A stretch of DNA of 64,000 bases, taken from NCBI RefSeq assembly GCF_030263935.1, contig NZ_CP127162.1, positions 939,501-1,003,500 of the forward strand, in the 5' to 3' direction. This stretch comes from Paenibacillus polygoni (GTDB taxonomy: Bacteria; Bacillota; Bacilli; Paenibacillales; Paenibacillaceae). The notes beneath the pieces were generated by a model. That model did no database searches and had not been told where the DNA came from. It was given only the letters and a program-made list of their open reading frames with translations. The position numbers were made by a program, and so were the translations under genes. Positions 53,396 through 62,076 of the stretch are shown here, one piece after another; the first letter of the stretch is position 1; every line of letters starts with the position of its first letter.

Positions 53396-53671
53396 TTATT
53401 TAAATTTTTTCCAATCCATCGAACTATTCTCGAGCAGGTGTTCAAAATCGTTATCCAGGCGTTTTTGTTCTGCTTTTTTCTTCTCTTCTGCAATACGTTT
53501 GGCCTCTTCCTGACGAGCAGCTTCGGCTGCTTTGATCTCGGATGCCTGTGCGTTAAGCTTCCCAAGAACTTCTTCACTAAGCAAATCTTTTAGTGTGGCT
53601 GCACTTCCTTCTTGAGCAGAAGACCGCTGTGCAGACTGTGAAGGTCTGGATCCATTCTTTTTCTTCACCAT
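53396..53671 (-). CDS. yqkE: YqkE-family (DUF3886) protein
   Basis: A 91-residue charged protein. After a basic, Ser/Gln-rich N-terminus it has ATLKDLLSEEVLGKLNAQAS and a long coiled coil rich in Ala, Glu and Lys (AARQEEAKRIAEEKKKAEQK), then NDFEHLLENSSMDWKKFK. The LKDLL...LK and C-terminal FEELL-x-NSxxDWKxFK patterns are those of the DUF3886/YqkE family of Bacilli. Function unknown. GGAGGG precedes ATG 53671. Confidence 0.82.
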   Translation of the reverse strand: MVKKKNGSRPSQSAQRSSAQEGSAATLKDLLSEEVLGKLNAQASEIKAAEAARQEEAKRIAEEKKKAEQKRLDNDFEHLLENSSMDWKKFK

Positions 53672-53929
53672 GACGATCCCTCCATTTCGCTTCTGTAAAA
53701 AGTATAACAGGAATCGTAAGGTGTTGAAACTGATTCTTGGTTGAAATCTACACCCTTTCTTTACGAAAGCATAGTCTAAAAAAGAGAACAGAGGAATAGT
53801 TATAAGAAATAATGATAGCGCTTTCTTTAAATTGGTGTAAAATATAGAAACAACAAGAGAAGACAGAGTATACAGCTTATTTTGAATACCGATACTACGA
53901 CTAATTAAACAGTGAAGGGGTCGTTGATA

Positions 53930-54034
53930 TTGGAAGTGAATAATACACAGCTATTAAAAGGGTTAATGTGGGGCACCATTCTCAGTATACCGCTCTGGAT
54001 CTCGATTATGGGTTGGGTTCGCATCTTGTTTTAA
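53930..54034 (+). CDS. Small single-pass membrane protein, 34 aa
   Basis: A short gene with TTG start at 53930, nine bases after AAGGGG. The product opens EVNNTQLLKGLMWGTILSI and ends WISIMGWVRILF, forming one hydrophobic helix with a short polar N-terminus. It lies between convergent and divergent genes with room for its own promoter (TAAAAT near 53838). No family is recognised. Conservation in related genomes would be the deciding evidence. Confidence 0.55.
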   Translation: MEVNNTQLLKGLMWGTILSIPLWISIMGWVRILF

Positions 54035-54076
54035 AAATATTTGTTTTCTCGTGTAACACATACATCACATGGTTTA

Positions 54077-54136
54077 AAAAAAGACCGGCAAGCATAGAGA
54101 AGGGGACGAACCCCATTCATGCCTGTCGGTCTTTTC
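54077..54136. terminator. Bidirectional terminator for the cyclophilin gene
   Basis: AAAAAGACCG pairs with CGGTCTTTT around inner GCAT/ATGC and GGGG/CCCC stems; A- and T-runs flank both sides. Confidence 0.85.
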
Positions 54137-54137
54137 C

Positions 54138-54794
54138 TTATTGAATCTTTTCCGGTTCCGGATAATCTACACCCAGCGTATCTACGGTTACTTTGGTCAT
54201 AACCGGCGGATTTTCGGGCCGATCTTTTTTTACCGTTTTCAGATTTGCGATTTCATCAACCACATCCATACCTTCGATTACTTTACCAAAACTAGCATAA
54301 ATATCATCCAAATGCGCGGAATCAGCTTGTACGATAAAGAACTGGGATCCTGCAGAATCCAGATCATTCCCACGAGCCATCGAAATGACGCCGCGGGTAT
54401 GAAGCAGGTGGTTCTTCACTCCGTTACTTGTGAATTCACCTTTGATACTATAGCCGGGGCCGCCAGAACCCGTACCTTCCGGATCTCCGCCTTGAATCAT
54501 AAAGTTTGGAATCACACGGTGAAAGATCGTACCGTCATAAAATCCGCTGTTAGCCAGCGAGATAAAATTGTTCACTGTATTAGGAGCTACCTCCGGATAC
54601 AACTCTAAGACGATCTTTTTACCATTATCCAGTTCAATGGTTGCCACCGGATGCGAAGCATCTGCGTTTGGAATGCCAATGCCTCCGAATTCAAGCTCAT
54701 CATTTTGCGCTTCATCTTGTCCACAACCCGCAAGTACAAGCAGAAGGGCGGAAACAATAAATAGAAGTTTGAAACCTTTTGATTTGACGAACAT
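54138..54794 (-). CDS. Lipoprotein peptidyl-prolyl cis-trans isomerase (cyclophilin)
   Basis: A 218-residue secreted lipoprotein. The signal peptide ends in the lipobox LAGC (LLFIVSALLLVLAGCGQ). The cyclophilin domain from about residue 48 has VLELYPEVAPNTVNNFISLA, FYDGTIFHRVIPNFMIQGGD with the catalytic Arg, GVISMARGNDLDSAGSQFFI and FGKVIEGMDVVDEIA. It speeds proline isomerisation of exported proteins on the outer membrane face. The frame extends to 54833, but AAGGAGGAG lies five bases before ATG 54794, which is the right start for a lipoprotein signal. Confidence 0.92.
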   Translation of the reverse strand: MFVKSKGFKLLFIVSALLLVLAGCGQDEAQNDELEFGGIGIPNADASHPVATIELDNGKKIVLELYPEVAPNTVNNFISLANSGFYDGTIFHRVIPNFMIQGGDPEGTGSGGPGYSIKGEFTSNGVKNHLLHTRGVISMARGNDLDSAGSQFFIVQADSAHLDDIYASFGKVIEGMDVVDEIANLKTVKKDRPENPPVMTKVTVDTLGVDYPEPEKIQ

Positions 54795-55017
54795 ACAAGC
54801 TCCTCCTTGATTCATGTCGAATAGGATTATCATACCCCAAAACTGGACACACAGGAAAGAACCCTATCTGAATGGAAAGGGTTCTTTTCTCTCATTTTAC
54901 TATTTTAGGAACAAAACAGTAACCAGATGTAAGATATTCGTTTATACTATTTAAAAGAATCATTTTCATCATACCTTTAAATAGTTACCAAGAAACTTTT
55001 AGAAACAAGCTCTGGTT

Positions 55018-55434
55018 TTAGGTTTGATCCGGATTTCCGACTCCATTAATGAGATCGGTTCCATGCATGGCATCAGGATCAGGAGATACGGGATCGATGG
55101 GACTGTCTTTTGCAATCTCATCTGCATCGGGTACAGCTGCAAGATCCGGCTCGGATGAACGAAGAAGCTCTTCATTTGGAGTATTAGCATCTGCTTCCCA
55201 GGTGTCATCTGCTGCAGAAATAGGACGCAGATCCTGCATAATCCCTTGCTCAGCTGTCTCTGCATCTGCTGGGTGCGTATCTTCGTCAAGACTGATCGTC
55301 TGCTCGGTATACGTATTCACATAATTCAGATCATCTTCTGGTATCATATCCATATTTTCAGTCTCTTGGTTTAACGTTTTATATCGATCATAAGCAAAAT
55401 CGGCTTCGCTTGTTTTAGGTCTATTATCCATCAA
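55018..55434 (-). CDS. Acidic hypothetical protein, 138 aa
   Basis: A strongly acidic protein (many Asp, Glu and Pro) without signal peptide or membrane helices, probably unstructured: ETENMDMIPEDDLNYVN, DEDTHPADAETAEQ and PIDPVSPDPDAMHGTD. The ATG follows AAAGGAG. It begins 39 bases after a small membrane-protein gene on the same strand and is probably in one operon with it. No family is recognised; similar low-complexity proteins occur in Paenibacillus. Confidence 0.55.
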   Translation of the reverse strand: MMDNRPKTSEADFAYDRYKTLNQETENMDMIPEDDLNYVNTYTEQTISLDEDTHPADAETAEQGIMQDLRPISAADDTWEADANTPNEELLRSSEPDLAAVPDADEIAKDSPIDPVSPDPDAMHGTDLINGVGNPDQT

Positions 55435-55473
55435 GAATTCTCCTTTCTGATGCTGATGTTATATACTGTCCTT

Positions 55474-55635
55474 TTAGAACATAGGGAATACATATTTTAC
55501 GAGGAAATACAGTAGTCCAAAGAAAATAATGATGTAAGCCGCATACTTGATGAAGGTGGATGCTACTAAACTTGAATCGGATTTTTTCTGAACATCTCTT
55601 CGTTCAACCTCTACATTCCGATGTGATTCATTCAT
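55474..55635 (-). CDS. Small membrane protein, 53 aa
   Basis: A short gene with an excellent ribosome site: AAGGAGGAG six bases before ATG 55635. The product has a charged N-terminal half (NESHRNVEVERRDVQKKSD) and one hydrophobic helix (YAAYIIIFFGLLYFLVKYVF) at the C-terminus, giving an anchored protein with the charged part probably inside. It precedes the acidic 138-residue gene by 39 bases. No family is recognised, but the site and composition support a real gene. Confidence 0.7.
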   Translation of the reverse strand: MNESHRNVEVERRDVQKKSDSSLVASTFIKYAAYIIIFFGLLYFLVKYVFPMF

Positions 55636-55781
55636 TTTCGTCTCCTCCTTATCTTCTCATAACCTATGCTCATAGTTTGTTCTTGCCCATTCTTAAACCG
55701 ATTTGAGGGAGCTTGAATCAGAGGAAGAACAGAGGTAATGATGTAAAGAGAAATATGTACGGAGAAAGGGAGAATTGATTA

Positions 55782-56126
55782 ATGGAGTGGTTTACTTTTG
55801 GGAATATGGTAGAAACAATTCGAATTGGACAAAAAGCATCAACACCAGGTTTTTCAAGAACGGTCATTCGTACTCCTAGCGGTTTATATTGGACTGGCGG
55901 GATATGGAATGGGAAAATTGTGGAGATCAGAGATTATTTATTCTCAGACATCTGGACGATCTACGAAGATGAAGAGAGTCTGGTATGGGAAGAGTACAGA
56001 GAGCCTATGGAACGTAAGATTGTAGAAATGATTACGAATCAATATGAGGAAGAACGAGCCCAAAGACGAGAAGAGAAAAAAGCGAAATCTACTCAGACGT
56101 TATGGAAAAATAAAGATGTGTTTTAA
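55782..56126 (+). CDS. Hypothetical protein, 114 aa
   Basis: No family is recognised. The first 60 residues look beta-rich (ETIRIGQKASTPGFSRTVIR, YWTGGIWNGKIVEIRDYLFS), and the last 45 form a charged helix (EMITNQYEEERAQRREEKKA). There is no signal peptide or membrane segment. AAAGGGAG precedes the ATG. It sits 61 bases before the histidine kinase gene in the same direction and might be co-transcribed, but nothing else links them. Confidence 0.55.
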   Translation: MEWFTFGNMVETIRIGQKASTPGFSRTVIRTPSGLYWTGGIWNGKIVEIRDYLFSDIWTIYEDEESLVWEEYREPMERKIVEMITNQYEEERAQRREEKKAKSTQTLWKNKDVF

Positions 56127-56187
56127 TCCTTGTAAGGTAAAGAAGAAAAGGAATTCATATAATAACTGAATTATTGAGGTGTGAATA

Positions 56188-58083
56188 ATGAAGATTGTTC
56201 CTAGGGTATCGTTTGTCATCATCTTGTGTTTACTATCGGTACTCTTCATATTACCACCACCCGTCAGTCATGCAGCAGAGGAAGGTCAGTCCCGAAAGTT
56301 ACCTTCTTGGGAGATGGCTTGGCCTCAGAATTGGACAGGTCATACGATAGATGAACTAACCTCTGGGGACGATGAGTGGACAACCATTCAAGCTGATTCC
56401 CCCATAGAACAACAGCTATCGTCCTCGCCGCATACTGCTTGGATCAGAATAAAGCTGCCCGAAGATATAAAAGATGATATGGCCATTTATTTTAAACGTA
56501 TCTATGGTCAGCAGATTAGAGTCTATAAAGACGAACATATTTTGTATGAGCAAGGATCTCAGCATCAATTTAATAGAAATCCATTATTAATACCCTTACA
56601 TAATCAAGATGCGGGGGGAACTATTGTTATCTGGACGCATAGTGATTATTTTAAGGTCGGTGTCGATCCGTCCATTTGGATCGGTTCTTCTGCGAGCCTG
56701 AATAAGAAATATGTGAGCGATGGGATAGATGAACTGGTCCTTGGGAGTATACTGCTCGTTTTGTCCGTTATTATCATCGCATTTTCGATGTTTATGTATA
56801 AGTTGAAATATAAGTTATGGCTTGGAATATCCGTACTCATTGGTTGTTTAGGATTCACCATCTCGATGAATTCCAGTACAATTTATACTTTTTATCCGGA
56901 TATGACACAGCTATTTTACTATTCTTTTTTAATTTGTTTTGCCATAGAACTGCCTGTGCTTGCTTATTGCTTTGAACAAATATTTACTTCAGACGAGGCA
57001 AAACGAATCATACGCAAGCTGAGAAACTATCTAGTAGCTTATACCCTGTTTTATATATTCTGTACGGCAGCATGTCTGCTGTATCCAGAGATGTCCCTTT
57101 TTATGAGGTTTATAACAGGCCCTGTTTTTGGGGTGATTTATGTAATTGAACTGTTGGTCTTGCTATATGTGACGATCAAAGAGGCGATAAAAGGGGAAAA
57201 AGGGGCAACCTTGCTTTCCATTGGTTTTGGTATATTTGCACTCACCACCATAATAGAATGGTTTTTATATTATTCCGTACCTTGGTATGAGTTAGATCTA
57301 TCGAAATGGACCATTTTTATTTTTGTCTGTTCGATTTTGACGGTGAAAGGCCAAAGGTTGCTTGGAAAGTATGAAGAAGTTGTGCGTTATACAGAGGAAC
57401 TAGAGGCGGTTAGTAATGAACTGCAGCGTTCTGAAAAAATCAAAATCATCAGCGAACTCGCTGCCTCGGTTGCTCATGAAGTACGTAACCCGCTGCAGGT
57501 CACACGGGGATTTTTGCAGCTGATGAGCAAGCAGGATGATGACAAGAATAAAAAGTATGTAGGCATTGCATTAGATGAACTGGACAGAGCATCGGATATC
57601 ATTAATGATTTCTTAACTTTTGCGAAGCCTGAATTTGATCATATTGCACTTATTAATCTATCGGAAGAGTTCAATCATATTGAAGGAGTCCTCATCCCGA
57701 TGGCGAACCTCGAGGGAGGCATAATCATCATGGACATCCCAAATAACTTGTGGATCCGGGGCAATTCTTCCAAGTTCAAACAGGCTTTTATTAATATTAT
57801 GAAGAATAGCATAGAGGCGCTGCAAGGCAGCGGAGAGGTGAGGGTTAAGGCTTATCTTGCAGGAACGGAAGTAGTCATTCATGTTCAGGATAATGGAATA
57901 GGTATGAACCAAGAGGAACTGGAGAGACTCGGTGAGCCTTACTTTTCTAATAAAACAAAAGGAACTGGACTTGGTATGATGGTGACCTTCCGGATTATTG
58001 AAGCGATGGACGGCACGATTGAATATAGCAGTGAAAAAGAAGTAGGAACAGAAGCAGTTATCCGCTTTCCTTCCGGCGTATAA
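56188..58083 (+). CDS. Membrane sensor histidine kinase (7TM sensor, orphan)
   Basis: A 631-residue sensor kinase. A signal peptide precedes an extracellular domain to about residue 170, followed by seven or so membrane helices to about 395 (ELVLGSILLVLSVIIIAFSM onward), as in 7TMR-DISM receptors. The HisKA domain has the phospho-acceptor His430 in SVAHEVRNPLQVTRGFLQ and NDFLTFAKPE. The ATPase domain has INIMKNSIEALQ (N box), DNGIGMNQEEL (G1) and NKTKGTGLGMM (G2). There is no response-regulator gene beside it, so it is an orphan, perhaps feeding sporulation phosphorelay like KinA-E. That role is an inference from the HEVRNPL kinase type. Confidence 0.88.
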   Translation: MKIVPRVSFVIILCLLSVLFILPPPVSHAAEEGQSRKLPSWEMAWPQNWTGHTIDELTSGDDEWTTIQADSPIEQQLSSSPHTAWIRIKLPEDIKDDMAIYFKRIYGQQIRVYKDEHILYEQGSQHQFNRNPLLIPLHNQDAGGTIVIWTHSDYFKVGVDPSIWIGSSASLNKKYVSDGIDELVLGSILLVLSVIIIAFSMFMYKLKYKLWLGISVLIGCLGFTISMNSSTIYTFYPDMTQLFYYSFLICFAIELPVLAYCFEQIFTSDEAKRIIRKLRNYLVAYTLFYIFCTAACLLYPEMSLFMRFITGPVFGVIYVIELLVLLYVTIKEAIKGEKGATLLSIGFGIFALTTIIEWFLYYSVPWYELDLSKWTIFIFVCSILTVKGQRLLGKYEEVVRYTEELEAVSNELQRSEKIKIISELAASVAHEVRNPLQVTRGFLQLMSKQDDDKNKKYVGIALDELDRASDIINDFLTFAKPEFDHIALINLSEEFNHIEGVLIPMANLEGGIIIMDIPNNLWIRGNSSKFKQAFINIMKNSIEALQGSGEVRVKAYLAGTEVVIHVQDNGIGMNQEELERLGEPYFSNKTKGTGLGMMVTFRIIEAMDGTIEYSSEKEVGTEAVIRFPSGV

Positions 58084-58202
58084 AGGAGTAATAACAAGCT
58101 TAGTTCTACTTATTTTTCTTGCAATGGATAAAAAAGGGGTCTGTTCGTCCACAATAACAAGGTGTAAGTCATTATAAGCACCAGGAAGGTGGACAATACA
58201 AG

Positions 58203-58895
58203 ATGAAGAAATATCTCGTTAGCATTCTATCTGCAGCATTGCTTGGATCTTTACTCATGGGACAGGGCAGTTATGTCATGGCGCAGCCTAACGTTGTACT
58301 TACGGAGACCGAGAAGCCGAATACGGCGGACTGTGGACGTACAGGTCATTACCTGTATTTTATGGAAGAGACAGCTACGATTTTAAAGATAGATACAAAG
58401 ACGCTTGCGGCAGAGATGCAGCAAGGAAAGACCATTGCTGAGATTGCGAAAGCGAAAGGCATGACAAGCCAGCAGCTTGAAGAGCAATTAAAGCCAGCTG
58501 TGGAGAAGCGTGTTGATGAAGTAGTAAAAGCAGGCTGCTTAACCAAAGAACAAGCAGTTTCGATGAAAGAGTCGATAAGTGAAAGATTAAATAAAGTAAT
58601 TCATACACCGATTGGTGAACTGAAACAGAAACATACCAGCCGCAGTAAAGGACAAAGTAAGATCAACCGAGAATCCATAGCGAAGTTTCTTGGAATGACG
58701 ACAAATCAGCTTGATCAGGAACTGAAGCAAGGGAAGTCGTTAGCAGAGATTGCCCAGGCCAAAGGAATCAGTGAAAAGCAGCTTATTGATCATCTGAAGG
58801 AAGAATTGACTCCAGATCTAACGAAATTCATCCATCGTAAAATGCAAATGAATCCAAGACCTGGTCATGAAGCCATGTCTCCCGAAAAAAGCTAA
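58203..58895 (+). CDS. Secreted protein with two repeated helical motifs
   Basis: A 230-residue secreted protein with a signal peptide (KKYLVSILSAALLGSLLMGQ). Two copies of a motif of about 45 residues follow: LAAEMQQGKTIAEIAKAKG near 64 and LDQELKQGKSLAEIAQAKG near 177, each continuing with a Q-L-x-x-x-L-K helix. The first is flanked by a pair of cysteines (ADCGRTG and AGCLTKEQ). The xLxxELxxGKSLAEIAxAKG motif is common in Firmicute secreted proteins of unknown function. It lies 119 bases after the sensor kinase gene, in the same direction, and may be its ligand partner or target. Confidence 0.7.
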   Translation: MKKYLVSILSAALLGSLLMGQGSYVMAQPNVVLTETEKPNTADCGRTGHYLYFMEETATILKIDTKTLAAEMQQGKTIAEIAKAKGMTSQQLEEQLKPAVEKRVDEVVKAGCLTKEQAVSMKESISERLNKVIHTPIGELKQKHTSRSKGQSKINRESIAKFLGMTTNQLDQELKQGKSLAEIAQAKGISEKQLIDHLKEELTPDLTKFIHRKMQMNPRPGHEAMSPEKS

Positions 58896-58934
58896 TAAGA
58901 TTCTAATTTGCTTTAACAAATTTGCACAAAATAG

Positions 58935-58990
58935 AACGGCCTGTTCTCCATCTCCTTAAGGGGAGGGAAAGAACAGGTCGTTTTATTTAT
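58935..58990 (+). terminator. Terminator after the secreted repeat protein
   Basis: AACGGCCTGTTCT pairs with AGAACAGG-CGTT around an inner CTCC/GGAG stem, followed by TTTTATTTAT. Confidence 0.85.
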
Positions 58991-59255
58991 GCAATCATTT
59001 TGATTGATTAGATTTGCTTGACAGTATCCACTTCTGGATTTAGTATTTTTCCTTATACTGCTCCGCTTCTAATCATTATATGGTGCTTATCTATCTTATC
59101 AGTTTACTCGTGTGGTTTGAGGTAGGATACCTGATGGATATCGTGATAAGTAAAATTGCAGATTTCATAAGATCGATGAAATAGAATTAGCTCCACTTAA
59201 GTCTGTTCAGGAGCCAATGTTCTACACTATTATGGGGAGTAGGAGGCGGTATGGG
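58991..59255 (+). other. Gap with a hydrophobic 34-codon frame
   Basis: A frame at 59080-59184 encodes a hydrophobic then amphipathic peptide (MVLIYLISLLVWFEVGYLMD, ending DFIRSMK) but has no ribosome site. Otherwise no feature is clear; the promoter of the aldo/keto reductase gene must lie here. Confidence 0.35.
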
Positions 59256-60197
59256 ATGTTTTACCGCAGAGTAGGGAGCAGCGGACTGAAGGTTAGTGAA
59301 ATCAGTCTGGGAAGCTGGCTTACATATGGAGGATACGTGGAACGGGACAATGCCATTCTTGCCATTGAGGAGGCGTACGATCTAGGAGTCAATTTTTTCG
59401 ATACGGCAAATGTATATGAACAAGGGGCTGCGGAGGAACTAATAGGGCAAAGCCTTGCTCCTTATCCAAGGCAATCGTACGTTCTTGCTACAAAAATGTA
59501 TTTCCCGATGGGAGAGGGACCCAATGATCAAGGATTATCTCGCAAGCATATCATGGAACAAGCACATGCGAGTTTAAAACGTTTGGGACTCAGCTATATT
59601 GATATTCTCTACTGCCACCGGTTTGACCCGGAAACACCGCTGGAAGAGACATTGCGTGCGCTGGATGATCTGGTGACCCAAGGTAAAATTCTATATATCG
59701 GTGTAAGTGAATGGACGGCAGCTCAAATGGCAGAAGCCCACGCGATCGCAAGCAGATATCTGCTGGACCGAATTATCGTTAATCAGCCCATGTATAATAT
59801 GTTTGAACGGTCTATTGAAGAGGAGATTATTCCCTTCGGCGAGGAAAAAGGAATCGGACAAGTCGTTTTTTCGCCCCTGGCTCAAGGTTTATTAACTGGG
59901 AAATATAATTCCGCCACAGAACTTCCTGAGAACAGCCGCGCGGCAAAGCTGGATTTTGTTCGTGACGGGATAACAGAAGATAAGATTGTAAAAGTAAAAC
60001 ACCTGGGCAGAATCGCTGAGGAACTCGGGATATCTATGCCCCAGCTGGCGATTGCCTGGATCTTACGACAAAAGAATGTGGCCAGTGCGCTGGTCGGAGC
60101 AAGCCGCCCGCAGCAAGTTGCGGAGAATGTCAAAGCTTCCGGCATCAAGCTATCAGCAGATGTACTGCAGCAGATCGAATATATCTTAAGTAAATAA
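59256..60197 (+). CDS. Aldo/keto reductase (Kv-beta/YhdN-like)
   Basis: A 313-residue NADPH-dependent reductase of the AKR superfamily. The catalytic tetrad is visible: Asp and Tyr in NFFDTANVYEQG, Lys in VLATKMYFP and His in DILYCHRFD. SPLAQGLLTGKY and the C-terminal GASRPQQVAENVKA are cofactor-binding motifs of the potassium-channel-beta subgroup. Substrate unknown. The start at ATG 59256 is nine bases after AGGAGG; an upstream frame to 59217 would cover that site. Confidence 0.88.
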   Translation: MFYRRVGSSGLKVSEISLGSWLTYGGYVERDNAILAIEEAYDLGVNFFDTANVYEQGAAEELIGQSLAPYPRQSYVLATKMYFPMGEGPNDQGLSRKHIMEQAHASLKRLGLSYIDILYCHRFDPETPLEETLRALDDLVTQGKILYIGVSEWTAAQMAEAHAIASRYLLDRIIVNQPMYNMFERSIEEEIIPFGEEKGIGQVVFSPLAQGLLTGKYNSATELPENSRAAKLDFVRDGITEDKIVKVKHLGRIAEELGISMPQLAIAWILRQKNVASALVGASRPQQVAENVKASGIKLSADVLQQIEYILSK

Positions 60198-60278
60198 TTG
60201 AATCCATTTAGAATCGCTTACGTTCTTTTCATCAGGACTATAGGTAGGTCAAAATCGTGCAATCCATCATTAACGAGG

Positions 60279-60332
60279 AAAAGCCTCACTAGAGTTATAC
60301 ACCTGTGCATAACTCTAGTGAGGCTTTCTCTG
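60279..60332. terminator. Strong bidirectional terminator
   Basis: AAAGCCTCACTAGAGTTAT pairs perfectly with ATAACTCTAGTGAGGCTTT around a short CAC/GTG stem. It separates the aldo/keto reductase and the convergent acyltransferase gene. Confidence 0.93.
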
Positions 60333-60337
60333 TTTGT

Positions 60338-61552
60338 TTATTCTGTTAATGAATTGGTGACAGGTGTTTTCAAGCCAGGTTCGATCTTATCTTGCTTCGT
60401 CGTCGTGGCAGGTATTCTTCTCCGTCCAAGTCCCACCAAATAACGAGAAAATGGCAGACGAGACAGTCCATAACTAATGAGAAGAGAAACGATGACCGTT
60501 AGTGCGAAGGTAAGCAAAGTGAATCCAAGATGGTAACCTGCCAGTTGAAGCGGCCGTGTAAAGGACGAAATCCAGTAAATTACTAGTGCATGTACCAGAT
60601 AACCACCAAAGGAATATCGGCCAACCCATGTAAAGAGTTTATAGAATGTGCTCTTCACCGATAGTAGATGCAAGATACCATAGATCAGAAACATTTGCGA
60701 TAAGATGAGTACAAATGTCGTTGGTTTTAGATAACTAGAGATATTTAAATTCATTGTTTCTCCAGAACCCCGCAGTACATCATAGGCAAGATACACAAAG
60801 AGAAGGATGGATAGCAGTGCATTCCAAGGCAGTATTTTTACCATCACGCTCCGGAACCGATCAAGCATAAATGCACAAACAGCGCCAAGAATGAAATAAA
60901 AGATATACATAACAAAAATACTAGTACGATGGTTAAGCAAAGTCTGTCCTATTCCTGGGGCCACTGCCCACTGACCCATACGATAATAGGAGAGATATAG
61001 AAGATAGCCATAGGCAAGACCGCTAATCAGTAAGATCGCGAAGACGATTCTATTTTGTTGTTTGTGCTCCATTTCTTTCAGCCTGTTTCTGATCTGAATT
61101 GCGATCCTGCGGAACAATGGAAACAGCAGATAGAACTGAAATACCATAATAATAAACCATAGGTGATACCCAGCTTGTGGTGCAAACAACTCTCTAACCA
61201 GACTCTTCCAGGTTTCTGCATCCAGCCAATTGGTATACATCATCAATCGAACGGATATCCAGTATACCAATGTCCATAGAATAAACGGCACATAGATATC
61301 GCCAAACCGTTTACGAATGAAAGAAGGGTAGTGCAGTTTTTGCTCATAATTATAGAACAGAAGCACGGCGGATAGAAAAACAAAAGTCGGTGTTCCAAAT
61401 CGCGTAAAATGGTATACGATCATGAGCATGATAGAATCCGCGGGGAGGATGTCTGCTCGGTAGATATATTCAGCCAGACTATGCTGCATGACGATTGCTA
61501 GAAAGGCAAGCCCCCTAAAAGGAGTCAGCTCCTCAATTCTTGGTTTTTTCAG
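60338..61552 (-). CDS. Membrane acyltransferase (acyltransferase-3 family), probable CTG start
   Basis: A membrane protein of about 404 residues with ten hydrophobic helices that probably O-acylates a surface sugar. From the first ATG (61489) the family's N-terminal block would be missing. The same frame continues upstream through KPRIEELTPFRGLAFLAIVM to CTG 61552, nine bases after GGAGG. That block, with the conserved Arg and the His of MQHS, is standard for the family, so I place the start at CTG. ATT 61558 is the only other candidate. Other landmarks are FTRFGTPTFVFLSAVLLFY, YHLWFIIMVFQFYLLFPLFR and FGGYLVHALVIYW. Confidence 0.8.
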   Translation of the reverse strand: MKKPRIEELTPFRGLAFLAIVMQHSLAEYIYRADILPADSIMLMIVYHFTRFGTPTFVFLSAVLLFYNYEQKLHYPSFIRKRFGDIYVPFILWTLVYWISVRLMMYTNWLDAETWKSLVRELFAPQAGYHLWFIIMVFQFYLLFPLFRRIAIQIRNRLKEMEHKQQNRIVFAILLISGLAYGYLLYLSYYRMGQWAVAPGIGQTLLNHRTSIFVMYIFYFILGAVCAFMLDRFRSVMVKILPWNALLSILLFVYLAYDVLRGSGETMNLNISSYLKPTTFVLILSQMFLIYGILHLLSVKSTFYKLFTWVGRYSFGGYLVHALVIYWISSFTRPLQLAGYHLGFTLLTFALTVIVSLLISYGLSRLPFSRYLVGLGRRRIPATTTKQDKIEPGLKTPVTNSLTE

Positions 61553-62076
61553 GGTAATAAACCTCCAATCCGGGCAAAGAAAACTTGCCCATCTCCTTAT
61601 AGTAATGAAGAAAGATTAAATTCATATGAAAAAGATTCCCCTTAAAGAAGTAACAATTTGCTGCGGTGAAAGCCCAGAGAAATAAATAGTTACAAAAAGG
61701 TAAAAATCAATACCGAACTTCTTGTAACTTTTAATAAACCGGTTCCAAAGGCGTTAGTAATTGTTTCCACTGACGTAAACAGATAAGTAATACATAGGTC
61801 TTAAGAACTATGTAAAATAATATTTGTATATCGTTAATTTTTGTTGGTATATCAGATTATGAGTTCATTTTTTTAAATAAAAAGTCTGTGAATATTTGGT
61901 TTATTATTAAAAAATACTCTATAATATTATAGGTATTAGGAACTATATTAGTAAAAATAAATTTGTTACTAAAGTCTGATGATGAAGTTTGGATCCTCGC
62001 CTAAAATGGGACAAGTCAATGGTCACTGAAGCCATTAGAATAGACAAAAACTTATGACTTCCAGGAGGATTACGAC
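61553..62076 (+). other. Long intergenic region upstream of the NlpC/P60 gene
   Basis: AT-rich. The 3' half carries the promoter listed at 61896 and a leader of about 145 bases with a small AATGG/CCATT hairpin near 62018-62037. No riboswitch was recognised and no gene seen. Confidence 0.45.
61896..61925 (+). promoter_or_regulatory. Probable sigma-A promoter of the NlpC/P60 gene
   Basis: TTGGTT at 61896-61901 and TATAAT at 61920-61925 are separated by 18 bases. The start codon is at 62077, giving a leader of about 145 bases. Confidence 0.6.

Noticed and set aside
61860..62076. Possible c-di-AMP (ydaO) riboswitch upstream of the NlpC/P60 gene
   Set aside because: Such genes often carry it, but the leader lacks the conserved core segments and is too short for the full motif.
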